From the NCBI RefSeq assembly GCF_018294505.1, contig NC_057810.1:708734336-708798335 (forward strand): a stretch of DNA of 64,000 bases, given 5' to 3'. A program made the translations under genes and the position numbers. The number at the start of each line of letters is the position of its first letter. Position 1 is the stretch's first letter. The notes under the pieces are model-generated. The model saw only the letters and a program-made list of their open reading frames with translations, had not been told where the DNA came from and searched no databases. Positions 1 through 10,989 of the stretch are shown piece after piece. This DNA is from Triticum aestivum. Taxonomy: Eukaryota > Streptophyta > Magnoliopsida > Poales > Poaceae.

Positions 1-12
1 ATATTTCCTTCA
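1..12 (-). repeat. Copia 3' LTR, first 12 bp only
   Basis: The sequence atatttccttca is identical to the outer end of the 5' LTR at 6781-6792 and directly follows the polypurine tract on the minus strand, so the window edge falls 12 bp into the 3' LTR. Confidence 0.8.
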
Positions 13-27
13 GTCTCCCACTTGCAC
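13..27 (-). other. Polypurine tract of the Copia element
   Basis: On the minus strand this reads GTGCAAGTGGGAGAC immediately before the LTR start TGAAGG, the expected position and composition of the plus-strand priming site. Confidence 0.75.
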
Positions 28-35
28 TAGAGTCA

Positions 36-205
36 ATAATCTAGTTCACATCGCCATGTGATTTAACACCTATTGTTCACGTCACCATGTGATTAATAAC
101 CATAGTTCACAGCGCCATGTGACCAACACCCAAAGGGTTTAATAGAGTCAGTAATCTAGTTCACATCACCATGTGATTAACACCCAAAGGGTACTAAGGT
201 GTAAT
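36..205 (-). repeat. Short tandem repeat beside the Copia 3' LTR
   Basis: About four imperfect copies of a unit built around the near-palindrome CACATCGCCATGTG follow one another (near 46, 79, 110 and 162), two of them followed by taacacccaaagggt. It lies in the non-coding part between pol and the polypurine tract. Confidence 0.7.
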
Positions 206-259
206 CATGTTTTGCTTGTGAGAGAGGTTTAGTCAACGGGTCTGTCACATTTAGATTCG

Positions 260-2994
260 TATGTATTTTGCAAATTTCTACGTCTACAATGCTCTGCACA
301 GAGCTACTCTAGCTAAATGCTTCTACTTTCAATATGTATCCAGATCGAGACTCAAAGTCATCCAGATTGGTGTCAAAGCTTGCATCGATGTAAATCTTTA
401 CGACGAACTCTTTTATCACCTCCAAACCGAGAAATATTTCCTTAGTCCTCTAAGGATAATTTTTTACCGCTCTCCAATGATCTACTCCTAGATCACTATT
501 GTACTCCTTTGCCAAACTCATGCTAAGGTATACAATAGGTCTGGTACACAGCATGGCATACTTTATAGAACCTATGGCTGAGGCATAGGGAATGACTTTC
601 ATTCTCTCTCTATCTTCTGCCATGGTCGGGCTTTTGAGTCTTAATCAACTTCACACCATGCAACATAGGCAAAAACTCCTTCTTTGGCTGTTCCATTTTG
701 AACTACTTCAAAATCTTGTCAAGGTATATACTCATTGAAAAATCTTATCAAGCGTCTTGATCTACATCTCAATGCTCAATATGTAAGTAGCTTCACCGAG
801 GTCTTTCTTTGAAAACTCCTTTATACTTTCAAGAAAATTCTACATCATTTCTGATCAACAATATGTCATTCACATATACTTATCAGAAAGGTTGTAGTGC
901 TCCCACTCACTTGTAAATACAGGCTTCACCGCAAGTCTGTATAAATCTATATGCTTTGGTTAATTCATCAAAGCGTATATTCCAACTCCGAGATGCTTGT
1001 ACCAGTCCATAGATGGATCGATGGAGCTTGCACACTTTTTAGCACCATTAGGATTGAGAAAACCTTTTGGTTGCATCATATACAACAAATCCATTAAGGA
1101 ATGCAGTTTTGACATCCATTTTCCAGATTTCATAAAATGTGGCAATTGCTAACATGATTCGGACAGACTTTAAGCATGCTAGGAGTGAGAAAATCTCATC
1201 GTAGTCAACACCTTAAACTTGTCGAAAACCTTTTGCGATAAGTTGAGCTTTGTAGATAGTAATACTACCATCAGGGTCCGTCTTCCTCTTGAAGATCCAT
1301 TTATTATCAATGGCTTGCCGATCATCGGGCAAGTCCACCAAAGTCCACACTTTGTTCTCATACATGGATCCTATCTCAGATTTCATGGCCTCAAGCCATT
1401 TTCCGGAATCTGGGCCCATCATCACTTCCTCATAGTTCGTAGGTTCGTCATGGTCTAGTAACATGACTTCCAGAACAGGATTACCGTACCACTCTGGTGC
1501 GGACCGTATTCTGGTTGACCTACGAGGTTCGGTAGTAACTTGATCCGAAGTTTCATGATCATTATCATTAGCTTCCTCACTAGTTGGTGCAGGCATCACG
1601 GGAACGGTTTTCTGTGATGAGCTACTTTCCAATTCGAGAGAAGGTACAATTACCTCATCAAGTTCTACTTTCCTCCCACTCACTTCTTTCGAGAGAAACT
1701 CCTTCTCTAGAAAGGATCCATTCTTAGCAACAAAGATCTCGCCTTCGGATCTATGATAGAAGGTGTCCCCAACAGTTTCTTTTGGGTATCCTATGAAGAC
1801 GCACTTCTCCGATTTGTGTTCGAGCTTATCAGGCTGAAACTTTTTCACATAAGCATCACAACCCCAAACTTTAAGAAACGACAACTTAGGTTTCTTGCTA
1901 AACCACAGTTCATACGGTGTCGTCTCAACGGATTTAGATGGTGCCCTATTTAACGTGAATGCAGCTGTCTGTAATGCATAACCCCAAAACGATAGTGGTA
2001 AATCGGTAAGAGACATCATAGATCGCACCATATCTAATAAAGTATAGTTACGACATTCGGACACTCCATTATGCTCTGGTGTTCCAGGTGGCATGAGTTT
2101 GTGCAACTATTCCACATTGTTATAATTGAAGGCCAAACTCATAACTCAAATATTCGTTGCCGTGATCAGGTCGTAGAAACTTTATTTTCTTTTTACGATG
2201 ATTCTCCACTTCGTTATGAAAATCTTTGACTTTTCAAATGTTTCAGACTTGTATTTCATCAAGTAGATATACCCATATCTTCTTAAATCATCTGTGAAGG
2301 TCAGAAAATAATGATACCCGCCGCGATCCTCACTCATCGGACCGCATACATCGGTATGTATTATTTCTAGTAAGTCAGTAGCTCGCTCCATTATTCCGGA
2401 AAACGGAGTCTTTAGTCATCTTGCCCATGAGGCATGGTTCGCAAGCATCAAATGATTCATAATCAAGTGATTCCAAAAGTCCATCCAAATGGAGTTTCTT
2501 CATGCGCTTTACACCAATATGCCCTAAACGGCAGTGCCACTAATATGTTGCACTATCATTATCAACTTTGCATCTTTTGGCATCAATATTATGAATATGT
2601 GTATCACTACAATCGAGATTCCATAAACCATTCACATTGGGTGTATGACCACAGAAGGTTTTATTCATGTAAACAGAATAACAATTATTCTTTGACTTAA
2701 ATGAATAACCTTATTGCAATAAACATGATCCAATCATATTATGCTGAACGCAAACACCAAATAAGATTAATTTTAGGTTCAACAGTAATCCCAAAGGTAA
2801 AGGTAGTGTGCGATGGTGATCTTATCAACCTTGGAATCACTTCCAACACACATTGTCACCTTGCCCTCAACTAGTATCTGTTCATTTTGCAACTCCTCTT
2901 TCGAGTTACAAATCTTTGCAACTTGAACCGGTATCAAATACCGAGGGGCTACTATGAACACTAGTAAAGTACACATCAATAAGACGTATATCAA
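260..2994 (-). pseudogene. Copia pol remnant (protease, integrase, reverse transcriptase, RNase H)
   Basis: Read from high to low coordinates, fragments of all pol domains are visible. A protease-like stretch lies near 2779-2994. The integrase begins near 2391 with HTDVCGP and a FTDDLRRYG stretch. The longest open piece (1213-2106) starts with the integrase GTPEHNGVSE motif and NRAPSKSVETTPYELW, then has a Pro/Ser linker with RRSTRIRSAPEWYG and enters reverse transcriptase (NKWIFKRKTDPDGSI, AKGFRQV). Reverse transcriptase continues in other frames (VKTAFLNGFL near 1110) to a YVNDILLI motif at 865-876, where Copia elements normally have YVDD. RNase H-like remains (IGSIKYAMLCTRP, IYIDASFDTNLDD) lie near 380-580. 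Frameshifts and stops break the gene many times, so it cannot encode polyprotein. It formerly served reverse transcription and integration of the element. Confidence 0.85.
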
Positions 2995-3049
2995 ATATAC
3001 CTTTGTTCACTTTGCCATCCTTCTTATCCGCCAAGTATTTGGGGCAGTT

Positions 3050-3801
3050 CCGCTTCCAGTGACCATTTCCTTTGTAGTAGAATCACTCAGTTTCAGGCTT
3101 GGGTCTAGCTTTGGGTTTCTTCACGTGAGTGACAACTTGCTTGCCATTTTGAAGTTCCCTTTCTTTCCCTTGCCCCTTTTTATTGAAACTAGTGGTCTTG
3201 TTAACCAACAACACTTGTTGCTATTTCTTGATTTCTACCATCGCTGATTTCAGCATCGCGAAGAGCTTGGGAATCGTTTTCATCATCCCTTGCATATTAT
3301 AGTTCATCACGAAGTTCTAGTAACTTGGTGATAGTGACTAGAGAACTCTGTCAATCACTATCTTATCTAGAAGATTAACTCCCACTTGATTCAAGTGATT
3401 GTATTACCCAAACATTCTGAGCACATGCTCACTAGCTGAGCTATTCTCCTCCATCTTGTAGGCACAGTACTTGTTAGAGGTCTCATACCTCTTAACACGG
3501 GCATGAGTCTGAAATATCATTTTCAGCTCTTGGAACATCTCATATGCTCCATGACATTCAAAACATTTTTCAAGTCCCGGTTCTAAGCCATAAAGCATGG
3601 TGCACTAAACTATCAAGTAGCATCATACCAAGTTTGTCAAACGTTCATAACATCTGTATCTGCTCCTGCAATAGGTCTGTCACCTAGCGGTGCATCAAGG
3701 ACATAATTCTTCTATGCAGCAATAAGGATAATCCTCAGATCACGGACCCAGTCCGCATCATTGCTACTATCATCTTTCAACTTAGTTTTCTCTAGGAACA
3801 T
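3050..3801 (-). pseudogene. Copia gag remnant
   Basis: A plausible start at 3801 opens MFLEKTKLKDDSSNDADWVRD, shortened here to MFLEKTKL and DADWVRD for the key parts. The piece at 3404-3598 has the Copia gag core (FQTHARVKRYE, ENSSASEHVLRM). A degenerate zinc knuckle YYKGNGHWKRNC is visible near 3040-3080, with a stop codon where the first cysteine would be. In-frame stops (for example after LRIILIAA) and frame changes show it is dead. It would have formed the virus-like particle of the element. Confidence 0.75.
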
Positions 3802-5050
3802 ATCAAAAATAAAACAGGGGAGCTATACGCGAGCTATTGATCTACAACAACATAGATATGCAAAAACTATCAGGACTAAGTTCATGATAAATTAAAGTTC
3901 AATTAATCATATTACTTAAGAACTCCCACTTAGATAGACATCCCTCTAGTCATCTAAATGATCACGCGATCCATATCAACTAAACCATGGCCGATCATCA
4001 CATGAGATGGAGTAGTTTTCAATGGTGAACATCTCTGTGTTGATCATATCTACTATATGATTCACGTTCGATCTTTCGATCTCAGTGTTCCGAGGCCATA
4101 TCTGCATATGCTAGGCTCGTCAAGTTTAACCCGAGTATTCTGCATGTGCAAAACTGGCTTGCACCCGTTGTATGTGAACGTAGAGCTTATCACACCCAAT
4201 CATCACGTGGTGTATCAACACGAGGAACTGTAGCAACGGTGCATACTCAGGGAGAACACTTATATCTTGAAATTTAATGAGGGATCATCTTATAATGCTA
4301 CTGCCGTACTAAGCAAAATAAGATGCATAAAAGATAAACATCACATGCAATCAAAATATGTGACATGATATGCCCATCATCATCTTGTGCCTTTGATCTC
4401 CATCTCCAAAGCACCGTCATGATCTCCGTTGTCACCGGCTTGACACCTTGATCTCCAACGTAGCGTCGTTGTCATCACGCCAACTATTGCTTCTACAACT
4501 ATCGCTACCGCATAGTGATAAAGTAAAGCAATTACATGGCGATTGCATTTTATACAATAAAGCGACAACCACAAGGCTCCTGCGAGTTGTCGATAACTTT
4601 TACAAAACATGATCATCTCATACAATAACTTATATCGCATCATGTCTTGACCATATCACATCACAACATGCCGTGCAAAAACAAGTTAGACGTCCTCTAA
4701 TTTGTTGTTGCAAGTTTATGTGGCTGCTATGGGCTTCTAGCAAGAACCGTTCTTACCTACGCATCAAAACCACAATGATTTTTCGTCAAGTGTGCTGTTT
4801 TAACCTTCAATAAGGACCGGCCATAGTCAAACTTGATTGAACTAAAGTTGGAGAAACTGACACCCGCCAGCCACCTGTGTGCAAAGCACGTCGGTAGAAC
4901 CAGTCTCATGAACGTGGTCATGTAATGTTGGTCCGGGCCGCTTCATCCAACAATACCGCTGAATCAAAGTAAGATGTTGGTGGTAAGCAGTATGACTATT
5001 ATCGCCGACAACTCTTTGTGTTCTACTCATGCATATCATCTACGCATAGA
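3802..5050 (-). other. Copia 5' leader, no gene seen
   Basis: This is the stretch between the primer binding site and gag. Open frames here are short and resemble nothing I recognise. It is probably untranslated leader and packaging region of the Copia element. Confidence 0.5.
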
Positions 5051-5066
5051 CCTGGCTCGGATGCCA
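5051..5066 (-). other. Primer binding site of the Copia element
   Basis: On the minus strand it reads TGGCATCCGAGCCAGG, one base after the LTR end CAACA. It is a degenerate version of the initiator-Met tRNA site TGGTATCAGAGC used by most plant Copia elements. Confidence 0.7.
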
Positions 5067-5067
5067 C

Positions 5068-6792
5068 TGTTGATGAACGTAGCATGCAATTTCAAAAAGT
5101 TTCCTACGATCACGCAAGATCTATCTAGGAGATGCATAGTAACAAGAGGGGAGAGTGTGTCCACGCACCCTCGTAGACCGAAAGCGGAAGCGTTAGATTA
5201 ATGCGGTTGATGTAGTCGAACGTCTTCACGATCCAACCGATCCAAGTACTGAACGTATGGCATCTCCGTGATGAGCACACGTTCAGCTCGATGACGTCCC
5301 TCGAACTCTTGATCCAGCAGAGGGTCGAGGGAGAGTTCCGCCAGCACGACAGCATGGTGACGGTGGTGATGATGTGATCCGCGCAGGGCTTCGCCTAAGC
5401 AGTATGACACTATGACGGGAGCAGTAAACTGTGGAGGGGGTGTACTGCACACGGCTAAGAGAACAATTGATGTGCTTCAAGGGTTGCCCTGCCCACGTAT
5501 ATAAAGGAGGGAGAGGGAGGAGGCCGGCCCTAGGGGGCGCGCCATAAGGGAGGAGTCCTAGTAGGACTCCTAGTCCTAGTAGGATTCGGCTCCCCTTTTT
5601 TTCCTTCTCATGGAGGTGGAAAGGGGGAGGGAGAGGGAGTAGGAAAAGGAAAAGGGGGTGGCGCCCCCTTCCCTAAACCAATTCGGCCTCCTCCCTTGTG
5701 GGCTGGTTGGCCTCCCTCCTATGGCCCATATCTTTCCTCGGGGGGTTCCGGTAACCCCTCTGGTACTCCGGTATGTACCCGATACACTCCGGAACCCTTC
5801 CGGTGTCCGAATCCTACCTTCCAATATATCAATCTTTACCTCTCAACCATTTCGAGACTCCTCGTCATGTCCTTGAACTCATCCGGGACTCCGAACGAAC
5901 TTCGGTCACCAAAACACATAACTCATAATACAAATCGTCATCGAACGTTAAGCATGCAGACCCTACGGGTTTGAGAACTATGTAGACATGACCGAGACAC
6001 ATCTCCGGTCAATAACCAATAGTGGTACCTGGATGCTCATATTGGTTCCTACATATTCTACGAAGATCTTTATCGGTCAAACCACAATAACAACATACGT
6101 TATTCCCTTTGTCATCAGTATGTTACTTGCCCGCGATTCGATCGTCGGTATCATCATACCTAGTTCAATCTCATTACCAGCAAGTCTCTTTACTCTTTCC
6201 GTAATGCATAATCCCGTAACTAACTCATTAGTCACATTGCTTGCAAGGCTTATAGTGATGTGCATTACCAAGAGGGCCCAGAGATACCTCTCCGATACTC
6301 GGAGTGACAAATCCTAATCTCGACCTATGCCAACCCAACAAATATCTTCGGAGACACCTGTAGAGCATCTTTATAATCACCCAATTACGTTGTGACATTT
6401 GATAGCACATAAGGTGCTCCTCCGGTATTCGGGAGTTGCATAATCTCATAGTCAGAGGAATATGTGTAAGTCATGAAGAAAGCAATAGCAATAAAACTAA
6501 ACGATCATTATGCTAAGCTAACAAATGGGTCTTGTCCATCACATCATTCTCTAATGATGTGACCCCGTTGATCAAATGACAACACATGTCTACGGTCAGG
6601 AAACTTAACCATCTTTGATTAACGAGCTAGTCAAGTAGATGCATACTAGGGACACTCTGTTTATCTATGTATTCACACATGTACTAAGTTTCTAGTTAAT
6701 ACAATACTAGAATGAATAATAAAAACATTTATCATGATATAAGGAAATATAAATAACAACTTTACTATTGCCTCTAGGGCATATTTCCTTCA
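5068..6792 (-). repeat. Copia 5' LTR, 1,725 bp
   Basis: The ends are TGAAGG...CATCAACA on the minus strand. The outer end repeats window positions 1-12, and the inner end abuts the primer binding site. A TATA-like stretch (TTTATATACG on the minus strand, near 5496-5507) lies in the inner third, where Copia promoters usually sit, followed by a GC-rich purine/pyrimidine-biased stretch at 5510-5680. No host gene is present. Confidence 0.85.
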
Positions 6793-7831
6793 CCTGCATC
6801 TACTACCATTACTCCACACCTCGACCGACTCCTGCCTGCATCTAGAGTATTAAGTTCACAAGAATAGAGTAACACATTAAGTAAGATGACATGATGTAGC
6901 AGGATAAACTCAAGCAATATGATGAAAACCCCATCTTGTTATCCTCGATGGCAACAATACAATACTTGTCGGTTCCACTTCTGTCACTAGGACCGAGCAC
7001 CGCAAGATTGAACCCAAAGCTAAGCACTTCTTCCATTGCAAGAAAAACCAATCTAGTTGGCGAAACCAAATCGATAGTTCGAAGAGACTTGCAAAGATAT
7101 CAAATCATCCATATAAGAATTCAGAAGAGATTCAAATAATATTCGTAGATAAGATGATCATAAATCTACAATTCATCGGATCTCGACAAACACATCGAAT
7201 AGATCTCCAAGAACATCGAGGAGAACTTGGTATTGAGAATCAAAGAGAGATAAGAAGCCATCTAGCTACTAGCTATGGACCCGTAGGTCTGTGGTAAACT
7301 ACTCATGCTTCATCGGAGAGGCAATGGTGTTGATGTAGAAGCCCTCCGTGATCGAATCCCCCTCCGGCAGGATGCCGGAAAAGGCCCCTAGATGGGATCT
7401 CACAAGAACAGAAGGTTGCGGCGATGGAAAAGTGGTTTCATGGCTCCCCTTGAAGGTTTTGGGATATCTGAGAATATATAGGCCTAAGAAATAGGTCGGT
7501 GGAGTCACGAGGGGCCCACAAGGGTGGAAGGCGCGCCTCCCGACCTTGTGGCCGCCTCGTGGCTTTCCTGACATGCACTCCAAGCCCTCTGGATGTCTTG
7601 TGGTCCAAGAAAAATCATCGCGAACATTTCATTCTGTTTGGACTCCGTTTGGTATTCCTTTTCTGCGAAACTCTAAAACAAGGAAAAACAGAAACTGGCA
7701 CTGGGCTCTAGGTTAATAGGTTAGTCCAAAAAGTCATATAAAATAGCATATTAATGCATATAAAACATCCAAAACAGATAATATAATAGCATGGAACAAT
7801 CAAAAATTATAGATACGTTGGAGACGTAGCA
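6793..7831 (-). repeat. 3' LTR of element A, truncated by Copia insertion
   Basis: It aligns with 32469-33542, for example the shared cctgcatctactacc at its left edge and the shared start (TGCTACGTCTCCAACG on the minus strand) at 7831. The remaining part of the LTR, matching 31952-32468, should lie beyond the Copia element outside the window. It lacks a GC-rich segment present in the 5' LTR near 33217-33245. Confidence 0.82.
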
Positions 7832-9973
7832 AGCATCCTCAAGCTTAATTCCTGCTCGTCCTTGAGTAGGTAAAGGATAAAAACAGAATTTTTGATGTGG
7901 AATGCTACCTAACATATTTATCCATGTAATTCTCTTTATTGTGGCGTGAATGTTCAGATCCGTATGATTTGAAACAAAAGTTTAATATTGGCATAAAACA
8001 ATAATACTTCAAGCATACTAAAAAAATAATTATGTCTTCTCAAAATAACATGGCCAAATAAAGCTTATCCCTACGAAATCATATAGTTTGGCTATGCTCC
8101 GTCTTCATCACACAAAATACTCAAATCATGCACAACCCCGATGACAAGCCAAGCAATTGTTTCATACTTTTGATGTTCTCAAACTTTTTCAACTTTCACG
8201 CAATACATGAGCGTGAGCCATGGACATAACACTATGGGTGGAATAGAAGGTGGTTGTGGAGAAGACAAAAAGAAGGAGATAGTCTCACATCAACTAGGCG
8301 TATCAATGGGCTATGGAGATGCCCGTCAATAGATATCAATGTGAGTGAGTAGGGATTGCCATGCAACAGATGCGCTAGACCTATAAGTTTATGAAAGATC
8401 GAAAAAGAAAACCAAGTGGGTGTGCATCCAACTTGCTTGCTCATGAACACCTAGGGCGTTTTGAGGAAGCCCGTCGTTGGAATATACAAGCCTAGTTCTA
8501 TAATGAAAATTCCCACTAGTTATATGAAAGTGATATCATAGGAGACTCTCTATCATGAAGATCATGGTGCTACTTTGAAGCACAAGTGTGGCAAAAGAAT
8601 AGTAACATTGTCCCTTCTCTCCTTTTCTCTCATTTTTTGGGTCTTCTCTTTTTTTGGCCTTTTCTCTTTTCTTATTTCCTCACATGGGATAATGCTCTAA
8701 TAATGAAGATCATCACACTTTTATTTACTTATAACTCAAAAATATCAACTCCATATTAGAACAAAATATGACTCTATGTGAATGCCTCCGGCGGTGTACC
8801 GGGATGTGCAATGAATCAAGAGCGACATGTATACAAAATGATGAAGGTGACTTTGCCACAAATACGATATCAACTACATGATCATGCAAAGCAATATGAC
8901 AATGATGATGCATGTCATAGTAAACAGAACGGTGGAAAGTTGCATGGCAATATATCTCGGAATGGCTATGGAAATGCCATAATAGGTAGGTATGGTGGCT
9001 GTTTGATGAAGGTATAAGGTGGGTGTATGGTACCGGCGAAAGTTGCACGGTACAAGAGAGGCTAGCAATGGCGGAAAGGTGAGAATGCGTATAATCCATG
9101 GACTCAACATTAGTCATAAAGAACTCACATACTTATTGCAGAAATCTATTAGTCATCAAAACAAAGTACTACTCACATGCTCCTAGGGGGATAGATTGGT
9201 AGGAAAAGACCATTGCTCGTCCCCGACCGCCACTCATAAGGAAGACAATCAAAATAATATCTGATGCTCCAACTTCGTCACATAACGGTTCACCATACGT
9301 GCATGCTACGGGACTCACAAACCTTAACACAAGTATTTCTCAAATTCACAACTACTTACTAGCATGACTCTCATATCACCATCTTCGTATCTCAAAAAAA
9401 TCATATATAAGGAATCAAACTTCTCATAGTATTCAATGCACTTTATATGAAAGTTTTTATTATATCCCTCTTGGATGCCTATCATATTAGGACTAATTTT
9501 TATAACCAAATCTAATTACCATGCTGTTTAGAGACTCTCAAAATAATATAAGTGAAGTGCGAGAGTTCATCAATTTCTATAAAATCAAACCGCCGCCGTG
9601 CTCTAAAAGATATAAGTGAAGCACTAGAGCAAATTTGCCTAGCTCAAAAGATATAAGTGAAGCACATAGAGTATTCTAATAAATCATGATTCATGCATGT
9701 CTCTCTCAAAAGGTGTGTACAGCAAGGATGATTGTGGCAAACTTAAAAGCAAAGACTCAAACCATACAAGACGCTCCAAGCAAAACACATGTCATGTGGT
9801 GAAAAAAAATATAGCCTCAAGTAAAGTTACCGATAGACGAAGACGAAAGAGGGGATGCCTTCCGGGGCATCCCCAAGCTTAGGCTCTTGGTTGTCCTTGA
9901 ATATTACCTTGGGGTGCCTTGGGCATCCCCAAGCTTAGGCTCTTGCCACTCCATATTCCGTAGTCCATCAAAT
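7832..9973 (-). other. Non-coding internal region of element A, 3' side
   Basis: AT-rich DNA between the 3' LTR and the CACTA insertion. No domain is recognisable in any frame. Near 9850-9945 a short direct repeat appears: aagcttaggctcttg occurs twice, each after a stretch ending gggcatcccc. A similar caagcttaattcctgctcg is found next to the LTR at 7838-7858, typical of polypurine-tract-like tracts in this group. Confidence 0.55.
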
Positions 9974-9976
9974 CCT
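9974..9976. repeat. CACTA target site duplication, left (CCT)
   Basis: CCT here and CCT at 30293-30295 flank the CACTA ends exactly; 3-bp duplications are diagnostic of CACTA insertion. Confidence 0.85.
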
Positions 9977-9991
9977 CACTACCAGGGAAAA

Positions 9992-10230
9992 GCCTAGCAG
10001 CAGCGTGGGTTTTAGGTATAGCAGTAGCGTGGGGTCCCGTGCTATTGATACGGTGCTATAGCTAACCTGTAGCAGCAACGCGTGTCTTCCTGCGCTAGTG
10101 CTATACAAGCGTAGCAGCAGCGAGCAGTATGAAAGCGCGCTACTGCTAATAGCTCTAGCGCACTTTATTAGGCCGTGCTACTGCTAGCGGCACGCTGCTG
10201 CTAACTTTTCTCCACTCGCTACTGCTAATT
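9992..10230. repeat. CACTA left subterminal repeats
   Basis: At least eight variants of the motif agcagtagcgc or its complement gcgctactgct occur in about 240 bp in both orientations. In En/Spm such motifs bind the element's own DNA-binding protein. Confidence 0.8.
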
Positions 10231-10585
10231 TTATTAGTTTTTTTCTGCATATTTGTTTTGTATTTGAACATGCTTTATACAAGAATGTTTAGCACATACA
10301 AATGTCAGCATCATACACATACAAATGGCTGCGAGACCACAAATGTAATCATAGCATATACATACAAATAGTCTCATCATAATCATCATCCAACACAAAG
10401 TGGTCTCTCATCATCATCTCGAAAATAGTGATACATGCAAGTCTCGAATACTTGCAACTACAACGTCATCCATCTAAACAATGATATACGCGAGAAGTGC
10501 TATCACTATGAGTGATAGCAGAACTATGCATTACATGAGGCGGCGGTTATGAGGCCTCTCTCGCGCTAGCGTGAACCTCAAGTAA
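10231..10585. other. CACTA 3' region, no gene seen
   Basis: AT-rich stretch with repeated acatacaaat and atcatcat tracts. I see no coding signal. Confidence 0.45.
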
Positions 10586-10741
10586 CTAGGTTGTGCTTCT
10601 TGTCTGCTTTTTGAAGCATTTATGGCAGGCGCCCGAGACCCCCTCCACCTGCGCCTGACACTCATACCACACGTTGTACACTCCCGGAACCTTCCCTTCG
10701 TACACGACATAGCACTCCTTCACCATCAAGAATCTAGGTAC
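10586..10741 (-). CDS. RNase H1 hybrid-binding-like (Cauli_VI) domain exon of the CACTA element
   Basis: A reading frame after a good splice acceptor (CTCTAACAG on the minus strand, ending at 10742) gives VPRFLMVKECYVV, EGKVPGVYNVWYECQAQV and GVSGACHKCF before a TAG at 10586-10588. The pattern Y-x-V-x-x-G-x-x-P-G-x-Y-x-x-W-x-x-x-x-x-Q-V-x-G-x-x-x-A-x-x-K matches the N-terminal double-stranded/RNA:DNA-hybrid-binding domain of RNase H1, also known as caulimovirus viroplasmin domain. It lies 250 bp beyond the last Ulp1-like exon on the same strand, so it may be the last exon of that gene or a separate gene. At about 50 residues it is the bare domain. Its role is not known; nucleic-acid binding is inferred from the family. 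Confidence 0.6.
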   Translation of the reverse strand, partial: VPRFLMVKECYVVYEGKVPGVYNVWYECQAQVEGVSGACHKCFKKQTRSTT

Positions 10742-10989
10742 CTGTTAGAGATGCATCTTCATCAAGAGAATGTACGATCATATGCAACAAAAATATACTA
10801 GAGCAACATGAAAAAGAAAGGGTTAGCAACTAGATGCAACATATAGTATGCAAACTAATTAACTAGAGGTATGCATGTCATCGTACCCAAACTAACAAAG
10901 TAGCGTTACGCAAGTTCGGCAGGGATCGTGGACGTCACAAAATATAATCGCTACAGGAAGTATACAAGTTCAACCAACACATATCATCA

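Larger units (their letters stand above)
1..6792 (-). mobile_element. Copia LTR retrotransposon (BARE/Angela-like), 3' LTR cut by window edge
   Basis: The element reads on the minus strand. Its complete 5' LTR lies at 5068-6792, the primer binding site at 5051-5066, decayed gag at about 3050-3801, decayed pol at about 260-2994 and the polypurine tract at 13-27. Only the first 12 bp of the 3' LTR are in the window. Order is gag, protease, integrase, reverse transcriptase, RNase H, which is the Copia order. The LTR start (TGAAGGAAATATGCCC) and the stretch after it resemble the BARE/WIS/Angela group of Triticeae, from memory. It interrupts the 3' LTR of the Athila-type element A, whose sequence resumes at 6793. 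The 5-bp target duplication cannot be checked because the other flank is outside the window; CCTGC (6793-6797) is the visible half. Confidence 0.88.

Noticed and set aside
5988..6317. Overlapping frames of about 100 codons in the Copia LTR
   Set aside because: They lie inside an LTR on both strands and match no protein I know.
8725..9117. 130-codon minus-strand frame in element A
   Set aside because: His/Ser-rich, with no gypsy-type motif; lies in the known non-coding 3' internal region.
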